Source: Petunia secreta (Eukaryota; Streptophyta; Magnoliopsida; Solanales; Solanaceae). Taken from it: a stretch of 64,000 nucleotides of DNA. Under the pieces are notes generated by a model, which saw only the letters and a list, made by a program, of their open reading frames with translations, did not search any database and was not told the DNA's origin. This document shows positions 47,391-60,149 of the stretch, piece by piece; position 1 is the stretch's first letter; every line of letters starts with the position of its first letter. Location of the stretch: assembly GCA_029990175.1 (NCBI GenBank), contig JARKIP010000033.1:21063001-21127000 (forward strand), given 5' to 3'. The position numbers were made by a program, and so were the translations under genes.

Positions 47391-48174
47391 TTGATAAAGG
47401 GGTTATGTTTTAAAGAAGTGGATGAGCTAGAAAACAAAGGTAGTAATAACCAAGCTAGAGTTTATTGTCCAAATACAAACAGATAAAAAAGAACCTTGGT
47501 GTTATTCAAATCTCTCAGAAGTAGTTTCAGATTGTTCCAAAATAACAAAGTAAACAACACAAACTTTGAATCTTAAAAACACCAAGAAAAAACAAGACTT
47601 TCTAAGTTCTTGGCTTAGCTCACAGCTAAGATCTCTGAAGAAGGGCTAGGAGAAAATTTGTTTGATTTCAAAAGAAGACACCAAAAAATAGAGACCATGA
47701 AAGCAAAAGAGAATATTTCCTTTCTTTTTCTAACCAACACACAAACACATACCTAAACTTTCTCTCTCTTTTACAAATTAGTTTCTTCTTGTATGTCCTT
47801 TCATGTCTATATGTTATATTTCAAAGTCGGTCAGCCATAGATTTAGCTGCTGGGGCCACCTATTTGTATTGATAAATCTCTATCGTAAAATATTGTTTTT
47901 ATTAATTAAAGAATACTACTCCACCTTTTTAATATTGTATTTGTACGTAGCATTGGCTGTATGCTGCTTGTAACCAGAATGTGTAGAGCTCTGTGTCATT
48001 TTGTAGTTTTTCGAGCTAAAATTTCCAGTTACCTAGACATGAGAGATGATAATGAAAGAGATACTAAAATAGAAGCTAATATTGTGACTACGAGATTCAG
48101 AAATTACAGCCACCGAAATTGTCTCAATGCCTCTCTACTGTTCTTTCATAGAGTAGTACTTATTTTTAAATGAC
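47391..48174 (-). promoter_or_regulatory. 5' UTR and promoter region of the IDD gene
   Basis: Upstream of the start codon the minus strand has a CT/GA-rich leader-like part ('gtaaaagagagagaaag' at about 47758-47774) preceded by AT-rich 'aaatataacatatag' (about 47807-47821). The latter could serve as a TATA region. The transcription start is not fixed by the sequence. Confidence 0.45.
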
Positions 48175-48200
48175 TTAAACATCTGTGCACTAATATTATA
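48175..48200. repeat. SINE target site duplication, left copy
   Basis: 'taaacatctgtgcactaata' and following bases match 48361-48386 with two mismatches over about 25 bp. A long duplication of this kind is typical of LINE-mediated insertion. Confidence 0.85.
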
Positions 48201-48361
48201 GTGTCTATCGGAAACACACTCTCCACTTAGACATACTAGTCGAGGGTCTATCGAAAACTGTCTCTCCACTTTGGTGGGGTAAAGTCTGCGTACATTTTAT
48301 CCTCTCAGACTCCACTTAGGGGATAAACTGGGTATGTTGTTGTTCTTGTTCTTGTTCTTGT
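48201..48361 (+). mobile_element. TS-like Solanaceae SINE, 5'-truncated
   Basis: 'ggtctatcgaaaactg', 'ggtaaagtctgcgtacattt', 'agactccacttaggggataa' and 'actgggtatgttgttgttc' run in order to a (TTGTTC)n-like tail. This is the 3' body and tail of the tobacco TS-type SINE as I recall it. The tRNA-like head with A and B boxes is absent. A 25-bp piece 'gtctatcggaaac…ctctccactt' is duplicated at its 5' side. Flanked by a long target duplication. Confidence 0.85.
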
Positions 48362-48386
48362 TAAACATGTGTGCACTAATACTATA
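48361..48386. repeat. SINE target site duplication, right copy
   Basis: Direct repeat of 48175-48200 right after the SINE tail. Confidence 0.85.
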
Positions 48387-50713
48387 CCTATAGTTGCTTG
48401 TTCTATAATGTGAGACTATTCATTAATTTATAAGCTTTAAATAAAATTATACATTCTATATTTGAAAATAAATAAATTTAAACTTGCAATTTTATTCGTA
48501 ATAAAAGACTTTTATAGCAACGCAAATATTTTCGTTTGTAAAGGACTACAAATTTCTCTTATAACAGTACAAATAATATGACTTGTTTAAGACCACAAGT
48601 TTTAAATATATTTTATTTTATTTTCTTAAATTTTGTGTCGAATTGAATTATGTCACATAAATTCAAATATAAATTCAAACTATGAGAGTGGTTTCTTTAC
48701 ACCATCTACTTAAAACAACATACAACTATACCTATCAAATAAGGAAGAATGCAGTAAATAAGATGCTCTAACTAGTTAAAGAACAATCTGTGTAAAGTAG
48801 ATTGTTACTGTAAATCAGTTTTTCTTTTTGTTAACTAGAGGGAAAAAAATTGTATGCTCCTATTCTGTACTAAAGTTTCCTTTTCATTCTGCTATCAAAG
48901 TTATTAAAACTTAGCTCATCCTCAATTTAAAGTATTTATAACTCCTTTTTATTCTGATACGGTTAAAACTCTCATATATTAGAAAATACAGTTCAAACTC
49001 TCACATATTAAACAAACATAATATGTTTATTATGAAAACTGAGATTTTGTGTTTGAAATTGTGAATGCATAATTTTTTAGTAGGAAGAGAGCCTTTTATT
49101 TATGTTCTACTAGAAGGGACGAAAATAAAACAGTTGGGTAAGTAAATTCCGAATATAAGATGATCAAACAAAAAACAAGTACTGAAATATAAAGTTTTCT
49201 CAATTCATCTCCAATTAGGTATGATTCTTAATATTGAATTTAATTTTCACGGTCATTCTTTGGTCAAAATTGTAACAATGATGACTTTGCCAGAGTACTA
49301 TGAGAATATTGGTGTGGATAACATTTTGGCATTGGTCCGTAGGCATTGGAAATTTGAACACATTACATAAGCAAGAAACACATTGTTTTCATCATAGCGT
49401 CCATTTTCAGATGTGTATGACCTCAAGTGTCGTGGAGTATATAATCCTTCCCTCTACATTTTTATTAGGTGTGATATACGCATACATGCTCTAATTTTTC
49501 GAATTATATCCAAAATGAGATTGAAGGCAATTAGGAAGCCAATAATTGTCAGGTTGACCAAGTTTTTAGGTGAAATGACCCTATATGTAGAGGCTGAAGA
49601 AATGATTTCTATATAACAGAACATTTCTAAATATTCTTTTAAAATGGTCTATAAATTACTCCTAAGTGGAAAAAATGAAAGGAGAATGGAAAGTAAATAC
49701 TTGGTGAGCTTTGAATTCCACTGAACTTATAATTACAAAAGCCTGTTCGGGGTTAGAAGCTCATAAATATCAATTGATGAAAGAACAATTCAACTGAAAT
49801 TGTACGTAAGTAGTTATGTATTTGGATAAACGTGGAAGTAATAATAAGCAGTTTTTGTGTTCCGTAATAAAGTATATTGACGAACATTTTTCTGTTTTTT
49901 AAAGTTATTCATAAAAGTAAGAATTAAGGAGTTTTTTAACATAAAAATTACTAAAAAGAATGAAGAGAGGTTTTTCTTTTAGAAAGATATTTGTTATAAA
50001 GGTTTTTTGAGAAAATGACAAAATTTAGTCAAAATAAAAGTGCCTATAAACACTTAACATAGAGGATATTTGGCAATACTAATAAGTTGATCAAACCACG
50101 TTATACATACTTGTTAGCTAATCTCGCATTCTGTAAATGCACAAAACGCTTATAAATCAAGTGATTATAAATCAAAACACAACCAAAATTATAAGTTGGC
50201 CATTGAAATAAATAAAAGAATATATTGTTAAGCCAGTTTAACCAGCTTGTAAACTTACCTAAGCTGTACAATGCTAATTCTTTGACAACGTGGACCAAGA
50301 GTAAGCAAAAAGGGGTAAATTGGTGGGATTGTGATTAACTTTGGACAACCGTGTGAAGAAATTACTTTTATATATCCTTCATCTTGGAATTTAAAAATTC
50401 TTATTATTATTAAAATAAAAAGTTAAAAAATCAAACACAGGGAGAGTTGAAAAGTTTAGGACCTTTTTAACCTTTTTTCCTTTCTTCTGATCAAACATCA
50501 GGAATAAAATGATTACAACATAATTAAGAACTGTGGGCCTGCATGAGCCTGATAAAAACACAGGGCCCTAATTTGAAAAATAAAATAAAAAATTTGCAAT
50601 TCCCAATGGGCAGTCCGTGAATCTGTTCTTCGTGTGATGCTGTTCCTGTCTGATATATCACAGTAGACTGACCCTGTGGGGTCCTTTTCTGTAAAATTTC
50701 TGGTTTGTACCTT
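48387..50713. other. Intergenic AT-rich DNA
   Basis: No gene, RNA gene or clear element is recognised; the short ORFs at 49300-49616 and 50101-50298 lack features. Confidence 0.6.
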
Positions 50714-51009
50714 ACGGCTTACCCTGAATATTTTCTTATTTACTTTATTCGGTGCATTTTATATGACTAGATTACTTGAAATTTTGACATATAAGTTTAG
50801 TTTACTTATTTACTGTTTTCAAAATATGTTTTGAAAATAAATGCTCAAATTCTATGTCCAAACGGGAGCTAAGATTGCTCCTCAACTGTTGATTATGGTT
50901 TAAAGTTGTCATCATGAAGTGTTTTAAAAGGAGTTAATTAATTCCTCGAACAGTTATTGAACTTATGCAAATTATCTAAGAAAGTTACTTTCTTTGGTCT
51001 GAAACAACA

Positions 51010-51420
51010 AATTACTCAATTTATCTAAAATGTCTATAAAAACCAATTTGCAGGTTTCTTCAATCATGTTCACCGGAAAAATCTTATGCGGAAGTTTATT
51101 TTATAAAAAATTGACCCAACACCTATTTTAATTATAAAAAGACAACAAAATAACTCAATTTATTTGAAATGTCTATAAAAACCAATTTGTAGGTTTTCTC
51201 AATCATGCTCACCGGAAAAATCTTATGCGGAAGTTTATTTTATAAAAAGTTGACCCAACACCTATTCTAATTATAAAAAGACAACAAATAACTCAATTTA
51301 TTTGAAATGTCTGTAAAAACCAATTTGCAGGTTTTCTCAATCATGCTCACCGAAAAATCTTATGCGGAAGTTTATTTTATAAAAAGTTGACCCAACACCT
51401 ATTTTAATTATAAAAAAACA
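51010..51420. repeat. Three tandem units of about 139 bp, copy 1
   Basis: 'gtctataaaaaccaatttg', 'cttatgcggaagtttatttt' and 'ttgacccaacacctatttta' recur three times (anchors 51029, 51169, 51308). The same array is in copy 2 at about 58960-59370. Confidence 0.9.
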
Positions 51421-51605
51421 GGTATATTCTTTTCTTAGGTATAAATTCATTTTCTTTGAGTTCCTCCTCAGGATTAATATCCTTTCACAAAAGTAATCCA
51501 AATTATTTTTTTCACAAAAAGGGCAACCGTTGGTACATTACTTTTCAGATAGAAATTCTCATTATTTTAGCACAACACTACTAATGCAAATAAAAAAAAT
51601 TAATA

Positions 51606-51735
51606 CTTCCTTTGTCCCATTTTATGTGAGTTTTCATTTCCCAAGAGTCAAATATGTTGTTCTTTGATCGCAATTTTTTCATGTAACTTTTAGATATTTT
51701 GAATTGTTAACTATTCTGACTTATAGTAATGTTTA
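51606..51735. mobile_element. Half Stowaway-like MITE, copy 1
   Basis: 'acttcctttgtcccatttta' is a mutated Stowaway terminus; no opposite end is found. It is also present in copy 2 near 59556. Confidence 0.5.
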
Positions 51736-52199
51736 TGCCTACAAATTGCTCAACAAATTAAACAGATAGAATTTATATATGGTCACAAGCAATATGATAA
51801 ATACTAAGGAAAAGTAAATAAAAACAGAAATAAAGAGATCTTATTCCTTGAGATTAGTTGGATTCTTTGAGAATCGCTTGATGAATAATACAATGGGGGA
51901 GAGGGGTATTTTTAGATGTGATTTACTTCAGTCCTAATTATGGTAAAATACAAAGACTATAGGGTGTAGGCCTGTTTACTCAATGCGGTGATATAAAGTA
52001 ACCCTAACTAGGAGACTGTAAACGCTAAGGTCGGGGGATGTATGGCTTGTATCCCTTGGCCCGTGCCTGCTGAGCGGCTGTGTCTTGCGGAGCAGTTGTG
52101 TATCCTCGGTGCCCGGTGATTTGTAGGCAAATTCTAGTCTTCGCCAGCGGGACTCGCATCCCCGTAATTATAGGCAGCGTATTTTAACCCACACATTCA

Positions 52200-52218
52200 G
52201 TCCCCCCCCTCCCCCACT
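52200..52218 (-). promoter_or_regulatory. Polypurine tract of the Tat-like element, copy 1
   Basis: The plus strand shows a C-rich run directly against …ACACATTCA; on the minus strand this is an almost pure G run adjoining TGAATGTGTG. It marks the U3 edge and the minus orientation. Confidence 0.8.
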
Positions 52219-52489
52219 TGCTGAGTGCTAACGTAAGCGGTCAAGAAGTGAAAGAGGCATGCAAAAGAGATGTGCGAAAATGATATCTCACTAACTCCTT
52301 GAAACTCGCAATAGCTTGGACTGAAATAGACGTATGATTCCTTCTGGAGTTCCACGCGTCTTCTTTTGATTGGTTTCTATCGATTCTTCGCACCTTTCCC
52401 ATAACTGCTATTACTGCGCCGAATCGTTTTGTATCCCTAGCCATTATTACTTTTGACCGCTTCGTGCTTCACCCTTATCTTCTTTTGTC

Positions 52490-52497
52490 TATAAAAG
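52490..52497 (+). promoter_or_regulatory. TATA box of the antisense mini-gene, copy 1
   Basis: TATAAAAG on the plus strand, 88 bp before the ATG at 52578. It is conserved in copy 2 at 60440-60447. Confidence 0.55.
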
Positions 52498-52577
52498 AGG
52501 CTTCCTAGCAAATGTTGATCACAAGTTCTTTCTCAGAAGACTTCTCTTTGAGGAAATAGCTCCATTCCTTCTTTAAA

Positions 52578-52724
52578 ATGTTCGACTTTGCTCCTGGTTC
52601 CACACTCCCGGAATACTTTTTTCATTCATAGTGGATGGTGTTTGAGAAAAATGAAAATAGAGATCCTCTGGTCACTTTCTTTCTTCGTCCTCCTATTCAT
52701 AATGAAATGGATGGAATCCCTAAG
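52578..52724 (+). pseudogene. Antisense mini-gene of the Tat-like element, copy 1 (stop)
   Basis: The plus-strand frame starts MFDFAPGSTLPEYFFHS and is cut by TAG at codon 18, where copy 2 has GAG. The frame otherwise continues like copy 2 past the equivalent of its end. It lies between the end of pol and the LTR, opposite to pol. A polyadenylation-like AATAAA at about 53471 lies 0.9 kb downstream. Tat-lineage elements are known to carry antisense ORFs in this place; the product is unknown. Confidence 0.5.
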
Positions 52725-54161
52725 TCATGAAGTTTGATCGGAATCCTAATGATATTCTTCCGAATGTCTTCTTTATGGCATGTGCACAAATTATGCTGCA
52801 CTCATTTTCTAACCTAGCAATTGCTGTGATATTCCTCTTTTCATGATGAGCATTCTTTTGGGAGGTTGGACACCACACAAGGCCTCTATATCTGCTCGTC
52901 TTTTCGCTCCATAGGAGATATGTTGATGCAATAAAGTTTTGCCATGGTATTCTCTCTTTCAAGTGATCAATCTGCAACCTTTATCCAAAACCTTTGCACT
53001 CATAGGGCGGTCGCATACCTTTACCCTTATTTGTAGTCTGGAGGTTGCATCATCTTCCAATTGTTAGGAGATGAGGGTTGGTATGAATCTCCCCCAGCAG
53101 CTGGTTGCTCAGTATAGGTTAATCTCCATCTGGTACCAATTGAAACTGCCGGGAATATTTATGCTCCTGCCCCGTTCTACTGAGGGATTCCTCAGTTGGA
53201 CTGATTTTTCGGTGCCTGCATAACAGCGGCATACTGATGTTGCTGCTTGGAGCGTTATGTTGGAAATGTCGTCTTCTACATACCGAGAAATCTTCTGATA
53301 TGCCGCTGAGCTGGAGTTTCAATCCCTTGCGAAATATTTTGACTGTTCGAAGTCGAGATAACTTTTCAATCACAGTCCCCTGCGACTTTCTATTTTCTTA
53401 AGAACACCTGTTATGAACATTTTTGTATTCAAAAGAACTTGATTGTATATTGTAGCCTACGGGCCTTTGATATTAATAAAAGCGGACGTTTACCAATATA
53501 AAATTTCTTGTGCATACTTGCGTATTTACTTGTAATGTAGTCAAGTAGCATTTTTGTGCCTTTCTAGGCTTTTGTCTTTTAACACGTTTGTGCGCTTGTT
53601 CGGCGCTGTTTTACTATGCATCAGCGTGTGATGGCTTGTGTTGCGTCTGTAATAGACGTCTTTTGATTAGGGCAAGGCCTGTGCCCTCAAGGGGACGACT
53701 TTATCCCGTTGTGTGCAATTGGATATTTTTGTGTTCAAGCTAGAATGGTTGTGCTTGTCCACTCGAGTGCTTAAGTCTTTAATGACAATAATGCGGCCAC
53801 ACGTCCCCACCGACATGTTAGTGCAATTGTTGAATTGACAATTTCAACATACGATAATGCCTGGTGGCTTAAGTAGAAGTGTTCTAGCTTGAGCGAATAG
53901 TTTACTCTAACTCGTAATAAAGAGTGAGTGTATTACTTCAACTCAAATATGGCCGACGACTATGAACAATTGAATCGTAGATGGATCTAAATATAAAACT
54001 GAGTAAATAGAACAGTAGTCTTATTGAATAAAGAGAAAGGCACATGGGCCAATAAAAGCTTTAATAAATTAAATAACAATGATGGGAGCTAGATACCCTT
54101 TGAATAATGAGGAAAACAAGAATGAGAATACATGTCCTGAGTATGGCGGCTTATTGCCCTT
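52725..54161. other. Spacer between pol and the antisense mini-gene
   Basis: No long frame is seen. Minus-strand ORFs at 52720-53373 are not like any pol domain and are taken as chance. The plus strand could hold further exons of the antisense transcript up to the AATAAA near 53471, but none is identified. Confidence 0.5.
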
Positions 54162-57100
54162 TCATGAGTAATACTTCTTAGGCCAACTGATGTTCCAACT
54201 TTTTGGAATGGTTGTTCCTTCCATGTCCTCGAGGGTGTACACACCTTTTCCGGTGATGCCTCGGATCTTGTGCGGTCCTTTGCAGTTTGGGGCTAGCTTG
54301 CCTGTGTTGGCTTATTTGGTGCTCTAAGATACTTTGCGGAGTACCATGTGTCCTATGTTGAAGAAGCAAAAATTGGTCCGCGCATTGTGGTATTGCTCTA
54401 CTCGTTGTTTTATAGCCACTAGGTGTATTGCTACTAACTCTTGATGTTGATCCAGAAAATCAAGCGAAACTACTAAAGCCTTGTTATTCAGCCCTTCCTC
54501 ATCAAACGACTGGCGTAGGCTAGACTCGCCTATCTCAACGGGGATCATAGGGTCTGTTCCATATGTTAGCGAGAATGGGGTTTCTCCTGTGCTTCCTTTT
54601 GTTGTAGTGCGGTATGCCCACAAAACTCCTGACAGCTCTTCTAGCCACTTGCCTTTAGCTTCCCTGAGCCGCTTCTTTAAGTTTTCCATGATAGTCTTAT
54701 TGGAAGACTCAGCCTGCTGTTTTCCGAGAGGTGATAAGTCGTTGATGTTATCCTCTAAACCCCCCATTCCTTAAAGTACGCTGTGTCTTCGGTTCCTATG
54801 AACTGGGGTCCATTGTCACAAGTGTTTTTTCGGGCAGGAATTCCAAATGTTCTTGCAAAAGAACTGTATCACCTCCTGTTCTCGGATTCGAGCATAAGGT
54901 GCTGCTTCGACCCACTTGATGAAGTAGTCAGTCATTATGAGCAGGAATGTGACACCTCCGGGTGCTTTGGGCATAGGTCCCACGATGTCCATCCTCATTT
55001 CATGAAAGGCCATGGTGCAATTACTGAGTGTAAGGGCTTTATTGGCTGATGAAGTGCATGGGAGAATCGTTGACAACTATCTCATGCTTTGGCAAACTTT
55101 CTCGCATCGTTTTCTATTCGAGGCCAGAAATAGCCTGCTCTGATTACCTTTCAGGCTAAGTCCCTTAATCTGGAGTGGTTCCCGTACTGTTCTTCATGAA
55201 TTTCTCTTAGTACGTAATCGGCTTGTGCTGGACCTAGGCTTTTAGCCGATGGGCCGCTGAACATCCGACGGTACAATTCTCCATTGATCAGGTAGTAACG
55301 GGCTGCTTGTACCCTTAGTCACTTACTTTCCCTCCAGTCTTTAGGAAGTGTTCTCTTGTTCAAGTATTCGATTAACGAATGTCGCCAATCCAAGGCGAGT
55401 CCTGTGATGTAACTTCAAGGCGCTTTAGGTCCGAGTAAGTTAGTTCAATTAATGCTCTCGGACTGTCCGTATTTATATCTGTGGTGGCCGCTAGGCTGGC
55501 GAGCACGTCGGCCTCTGTGTTTACTTCTCTTGGTACTTGATTGAACTTCCATTTTTGAATTTTTTTCAAGTGGGCCTCTGTTTTAGCTAAATATTCCTGC
55601 ATGCAGGCATCTTTTGCTACGAAGACTCCGTTCACTTGATTGACTACCAACTGGGAGTCACTGTTGAGACTAACCTCCCTGGCCCCCAATATGTAAGGTA
55701 ATTCAAGAGCTCAAATTACGGCTTCATATATTGCTTCATTTTTCATGATTGATGGGCAGCTAACGACCTTACAAAAAACTTTTCAATATAGAGACTTGAT
55801 CACCAACCCGAGGTCTGCTCCTTGACGTTTGATGCTTGAATCACCCCTTCTCGAGGGGTGACTCCTTCCATCTTCTCGAGCTCAACTTTGTTCTTTCGGC
55901 ATCATGTCGTTATTGAATTCAGCTACAAATTCTGCGAGGACATGATTTAATGGTTGTGGCGGCTGGTAGATAACATCATACTCCCCTAATTCCACTGCCC
56001 ATTTTGCTAGCTTACCCAAAAATTTGGGTTTGCACAGGATGGTCCGCAATCGGAAAGGATAAGACCACAATGATCGTATAGCTATGAAAATACGACCGTA
56101 ATTTCCTTGATGCAACCACCAGCGCGAGCTTTTCCAAGTGTTGGTAGCGTTTTTTTTAAGTCAAAAAGGGATTTCATGACGTAGTAAATAGGATATTATA
56201 CACCTTTTTCTCTCATAAGAGGACTGCGCCTACTACCACCTCTTACACTGCTAGATATAACAACAATGGTTCTCCCTCGTATGTCTTAGTCAACAATGGG
56301 GGATTTGAGAGATACTGCTTCAAATCCTGGAGTGCCTGACTCCACTGCTTTGTCCACTCAAAGCTTTTATTCTTCTTCAGCACACTGAAAAACTGGTGAC
56401 ATCTTTCTGAGGACCGGGAGATGAACTAGCTAAGTGCTGCTATCCAACCATTGAGCCTTTTACCTCCACTTTGCTTTTTACCACCTATGGTATGGCTTCG
56501 GTGGCCTCAATCTTGACAGGGTTTTTCTTTTATTCCTCTATGCGAGACGATGAACCCGAGAAACATTCCTGATGACACGTCGGAGGCGCATTTTTCAGGT
56601 TGAGCTTCATACCATACTCATCCAATATGTCGAATGCTATTTCCAAGTGCTTGATGTGGTTTTTGAAAAATTATGAATTGACTTGCATGCCGTCGATGTA
56701 AACCTCCATGGTCTTGCCGATCTGGTCTTTAAACATCAGGTTTACCAATCTCTGGTAAGTTTCCCCTGTGTTCTTCAAACCAAAAGGCATTACCCAGTAA
56801 CAATAGGTACCCTTGTCCGTAGTGAAAGAGGTTTTCTCTTGATTATCTAGGTTCATAAAGATCTTATTGTACCCAGAATATGCATCCAGGAAGCTGAGAG
56901 CTTCATGTCTCGCTGTTGAATCGATAAGTTGATTGATGTTAGGCAGTGGGAATGAGTCTTTCGGACACGCCTTGTTCAGGTCGGTGAAGTTGATGCACAT
57001 TCTCCACTTTCCATTCTTTTTCGGGATGACCAGAACATTTGATTGCCAATCCGGGTAATGAACCTCGCGGATGGATCTGTTGTTCATCAATTTCTCTACC

Positions 57101-58377
57101 ACTTCATGAACCGCTAGGCCCTACTCTCGAATGATCGACCTTTTCTTTTGTTTGACTGGCTTGAAGCATGGGTCAACGTTCAGGTTGTGGGTTAGGACGT
57201 CAGTCGAGATTTCAGGTATGTCGGTGTGTGTATAGGCAAAAGTGGTTGACCGAGCATGCAGCAGGTGGGCGAATTCTTGCTTAGCTTCGATCGAGAGTTT
57301 AGCTCCCACGTAAAATTTCTTTTTCGGGGACTTCCCGTCGAAGATTAAGGGTTCAAGGTCGTCTATGGTGGCCTTAACAGTCTTCTGTTCTTCGCCAAGT
57401 CATGTGACATGATGGATGATTCCTGTGGTTCGGCACCTTCATGCTTCTCTAGCTCGAACGGGAGGCTTGTTACTAGGCAATGCCTGAGTAACTTATCCAA
57501 CAGTTTTCGCTCTTCACTTCCTTCTTTACTACTCATGTGACGTCGGCCACGTAATAGCTCATGGATAGCTTCTGCTTCAATCGTATCTCTTTCACCCCTA
57601 CAGAGTAGGGTATTTATGAACTTGAAGAAGCGTTGACGGTACCGCGCGTACTTCATGAATCCACGGTCTTCCTAAGATGATGTTATACGAGAGGTCACAT
57701 GTCATTACCTAGAAGAATGTTAACTTTGTTACTCCCGAGATAATAACTGGAAGGACTAGCTCTCCAACGGACCTCTCATCGGAGCTGTTGAAGCTGGTTA
57801 TCGTATATGGGCTGGGGATTATATGATGTTGTACCTCCATATTACAAACGGGTTCCCATTGGATAATGTTCATATCACTACCGGAGTCCACCAGCACACG
57901 CTTAACCTGGGTGTCGAGTACCCTGAAAGTGATGATAAAGGCATCTTGGTGCAGGGAGATGAGCCCTCTTCTGTCGTTCCCGCTAAACTCGATTGTCCTG
58001 ATGTGGGGTTTCTTTGTTACCTCCTGGTGGGCTTCACAAACCATAATGGCTATGGCTTTCTTCGTATAGACCCTTGGGCCTCCGAAGATCGTGTTAACAG
58101 CCTGTCGATTTCTCTCATGCGGGGTTGCGGTTCTTAGGGCGTTACTTTCGGGCGCAGATCTACAAGGGAATGTTGGCCTCAGTAGCGAGTCGGCGAACAG
58201 GGCATCCTGATGAGCTGTCCCAATTTCAGCCATGTTGGCCGAGTCATGAGCCGCTCGGACTGCAGGAAGGCTGGTGAGGCTGTCTTTTGACTGTCTATTA
58301 GGGTCGCTGGGATCCTTAGAGACATCGTCAACTACTATGGTGGTGTTCTTCAGGGCATCATTGTTGCAGTTCGACAT
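54162..58377 (-). pseudogene. Gag-pol of the Tat/Retand-like element, decayed
   Basis: Frames run leftward. 58377-57709 is a Gag N-terminus joined to its C-terminus and the protease (VLVDSGSDMNII); the central Gag is missing. 57656-57121 is a linker and the RT start. 57102-56671 is RT (PDWQSNVLVIPKKNGKWRMC, VMPFGLKN), with active site YIDGM instead of YIDDM, so the second catalytic Asp is lost. 56115-55882 is the RT/RNase H connection. 55689-55372 is the extra RNase H (SLNSDSQLVVNQV) typical of the Tat lineage. 55076-54324 is integrase: MDIVGP, then CDNGPQF across a frameshift near 54800, and QAESSNK with the catalytic Glu. The C-terminus …GVYTLEDMEGTTIPKSW ends at 54162. Several stops and shifts make it inactive. 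Confidence 0.88.
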
Positions 58378-58675
58378 GGTCGTGCTTTTCTCTCGTAAAC
58401 ACCTATAAGAATTAAAACCTGCTTACACATATTAGTTAATAACCTCACCTTAATGGCAACAATGTCAAAAGCTTCACTACTTCTTCCTGACTCTGTCTAT
58501 GAAATTTTACCGTAAATTTTTTAACGAAAATGAGATACATAATCAGTTTATTGAGATAATCCATAATAACGTATTACACAGTTACCCCAGCTTAAATGTT
58601 TTTTAAGGACAAAATGTAAGTCACGTTATTTGATGGAATTCTATATGTACTTTATATATAGACCGGCTTACACTG
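58378..58675 (-). other. Leader of the Tat-like element, copy 1
   Basis: About 300 AT-rich bases between the gag start and the LTR-like segment of copy 2. No canonical tRNA primer site is found at the 58676 edge. Confidence 0.5.
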
Positions 58676-60149
58676 AATATTTTCTTATTTACTTTATTCG
58701 GTGCATTTTATATGACTAGATTACTTGAAAATTTGACATATAAGTTTAGTTTACTTATTTACTGTTTTCAAAATATGTTTTGAAAATAAATGCTCAAATT
58801 CTATGTTCAAACGGGAGCTAAGATTGCTCCTCAACTGTTGATTATGGTTTAAAGTTGTCATCATGAAGTGTTTTAAAAGGAGTTAATTAATTCCTCGAAC
58901 AGTTATTGAACTTATGCAAATTATCTAAGAAAGTTACTTTCTTTGGTCTGAAACAACAAATTACTCAATTTATCTAAAATGTCGATAAAAACCAATTTGC
59001 AGGTTTCTTCAACCATGTTCACCGGAAAAATCTTATGTAGAAGTTTATTTTATAAAAAATTGACCCAACAACTATTTTAATTATAAAAAGACAACAAAAT
59101 AACTCAATTTATTTGAAATGTCTATAAAAACCAATTTGTAGGTTTTCTCAATCATGCTCACCGGAAAAATCTTATGCGGAAGTTTATTTTATAAAAAGTT
59201 GACCCAACACCTATTTTAATTATAAAAAGACAACAAATAACTCAATTTATTTTAAATATCTGTAAAAACCAATTTGCAGGTTTTCTCAATCATGCTCACC
59301 GAAAAATCTTATGCGGAAGTTTATTTTATAAAAAGTTGACCCAACACCTATTTTAATTATAAAAAAACAGGTATATTCTTTTCTTAGGTATAAATTCATT
59401 TTATTTGAGTTCCTCCTCAGAATTAATATCCTTCACAAAATTAATCCAAATTAATTTTCATCACAAAAAGGGCAACCGTTGGTACATTACTTTTCAGATA
59501 GAAATTCTCATTATTTTAGCACAACACTACTAATGCAAATAAAAAAAATTAATACTTCCTTTATCCCATTTTATGTGAGTTTTCACTTCCCAAGAGTCAA
59601 ACATGTTGTTCTTTGATCGCAATTTTTTCATGTAACTCTTAGATATTTTGAATTGTTAACTATTCTGACTTATAGTAATGTTTATGCCTACAAATTGCTC
59701 AACAGATTAAACAGATAGAATTTATATATGGTCACAAGCAATATGATAAATACTAAGGAAAACTAAATAAAAACATAAATAAAGAGATCTTATTCCTTGA
59801 GATTAGTTGTATTCTTAGAGAATCGCTTGATGAATAATACAATGGGGGAGAGAGGGTATTTTTAGATGTGATTTACCTCAGTCCTAATTATGGTAAAATA
59901 CAAAGACTATAGGGTGTGTGCCTGTTTACTCAATGCGGTGATATAAAGTAACCCTAACTAGGAGACTGTAAACCCTAAGGTCGGGGGATGTATGGCTTGT
60001 ATCCCTTGGCCCGTGCCTGCTGAGCAGCCGTGCCTTGCGGAGCAGTTGTGTATCCTCGGTGCCCGGTGATTTGTAGGCTAATTCTAGTATTCGCCAGCGG
60101 GACTCGCATCCCCGTAATTATAGGCGGCGTATTTTAACCCACACATTCA
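58676..60149 (-). repeat. LTR of the Tat-like element, copy 2
   Basis: Matches 50725-52199 with a few substitutions and small indels. If the array came from LTR-LTR recombination, this would serve as the 3' LTR of copy 2 and the 5' LTR of copy 1. The lack of a primer site at its lower edge argues against a simple version of that. Confidence 0.55.
58960..59370. repeat. Three tandem units of about 139 bp, copy 2
   Basis: Same array as 51010-51420, with scattered substitutions. Confidence 0.9.

Larger units (their letters stand above)
50725..52199 (-). repeat. LTR of the Tat-like element, copy 1
   Basis: On the minus strand it begins TGAATGTGTGGG right after a purine-only tract. If it extends to the edge of the repeat it ends …AATATTCA, giving inverted tips TGAAT/ATTCA and 1475 bp. 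It contains a triple repeat (51010-51420) and half a Stowaway MITE (51606-51735). The U3 edge is well supported; the other edge is not, since no primer site is seen beside the equivalent edge at 58676. Confidence 0.55.
50714..58663 (-). mobile_element. Tat/Retand-like gypsy unit, copy 1 of a tandem repeat
   Basis: Copy 1 of a direct repeat of about 7.95 kb; copy 2 begins at about 58664. Reading leftward the unit holds a leader, gag-protease-pol (58377-54162), a spacer with a plus-strand mini-gene, a polypurine tract (52218-52200) and an LTR-like segment (52199-50725). The repeat offset is 7941-7950 throughout, with about 1-2% substitutions by eye. The edge similarity 'cggcttac' extends about ten bases past the LTR edge in both copies. 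This could be segmental duplication or unequal LTR recombination. Confidence 0.75.

Noticed and set aside
52720..53373. Minus-strand ORFs in the pol-LTR spacer (also 60643-61323)
   Set aside because: They resemble no pol or env domain, and the only structured signal there (TATA box, ATG) is on the plus strand.
54178..54369. 63-residue ORF MLLQHRTHGT… (also 62120-62311)
   Set aside because: It is an out-of-frame reading of the integrase C-terminus; the true frame reads …GVYTLEDMEG… to the stop at 54162.
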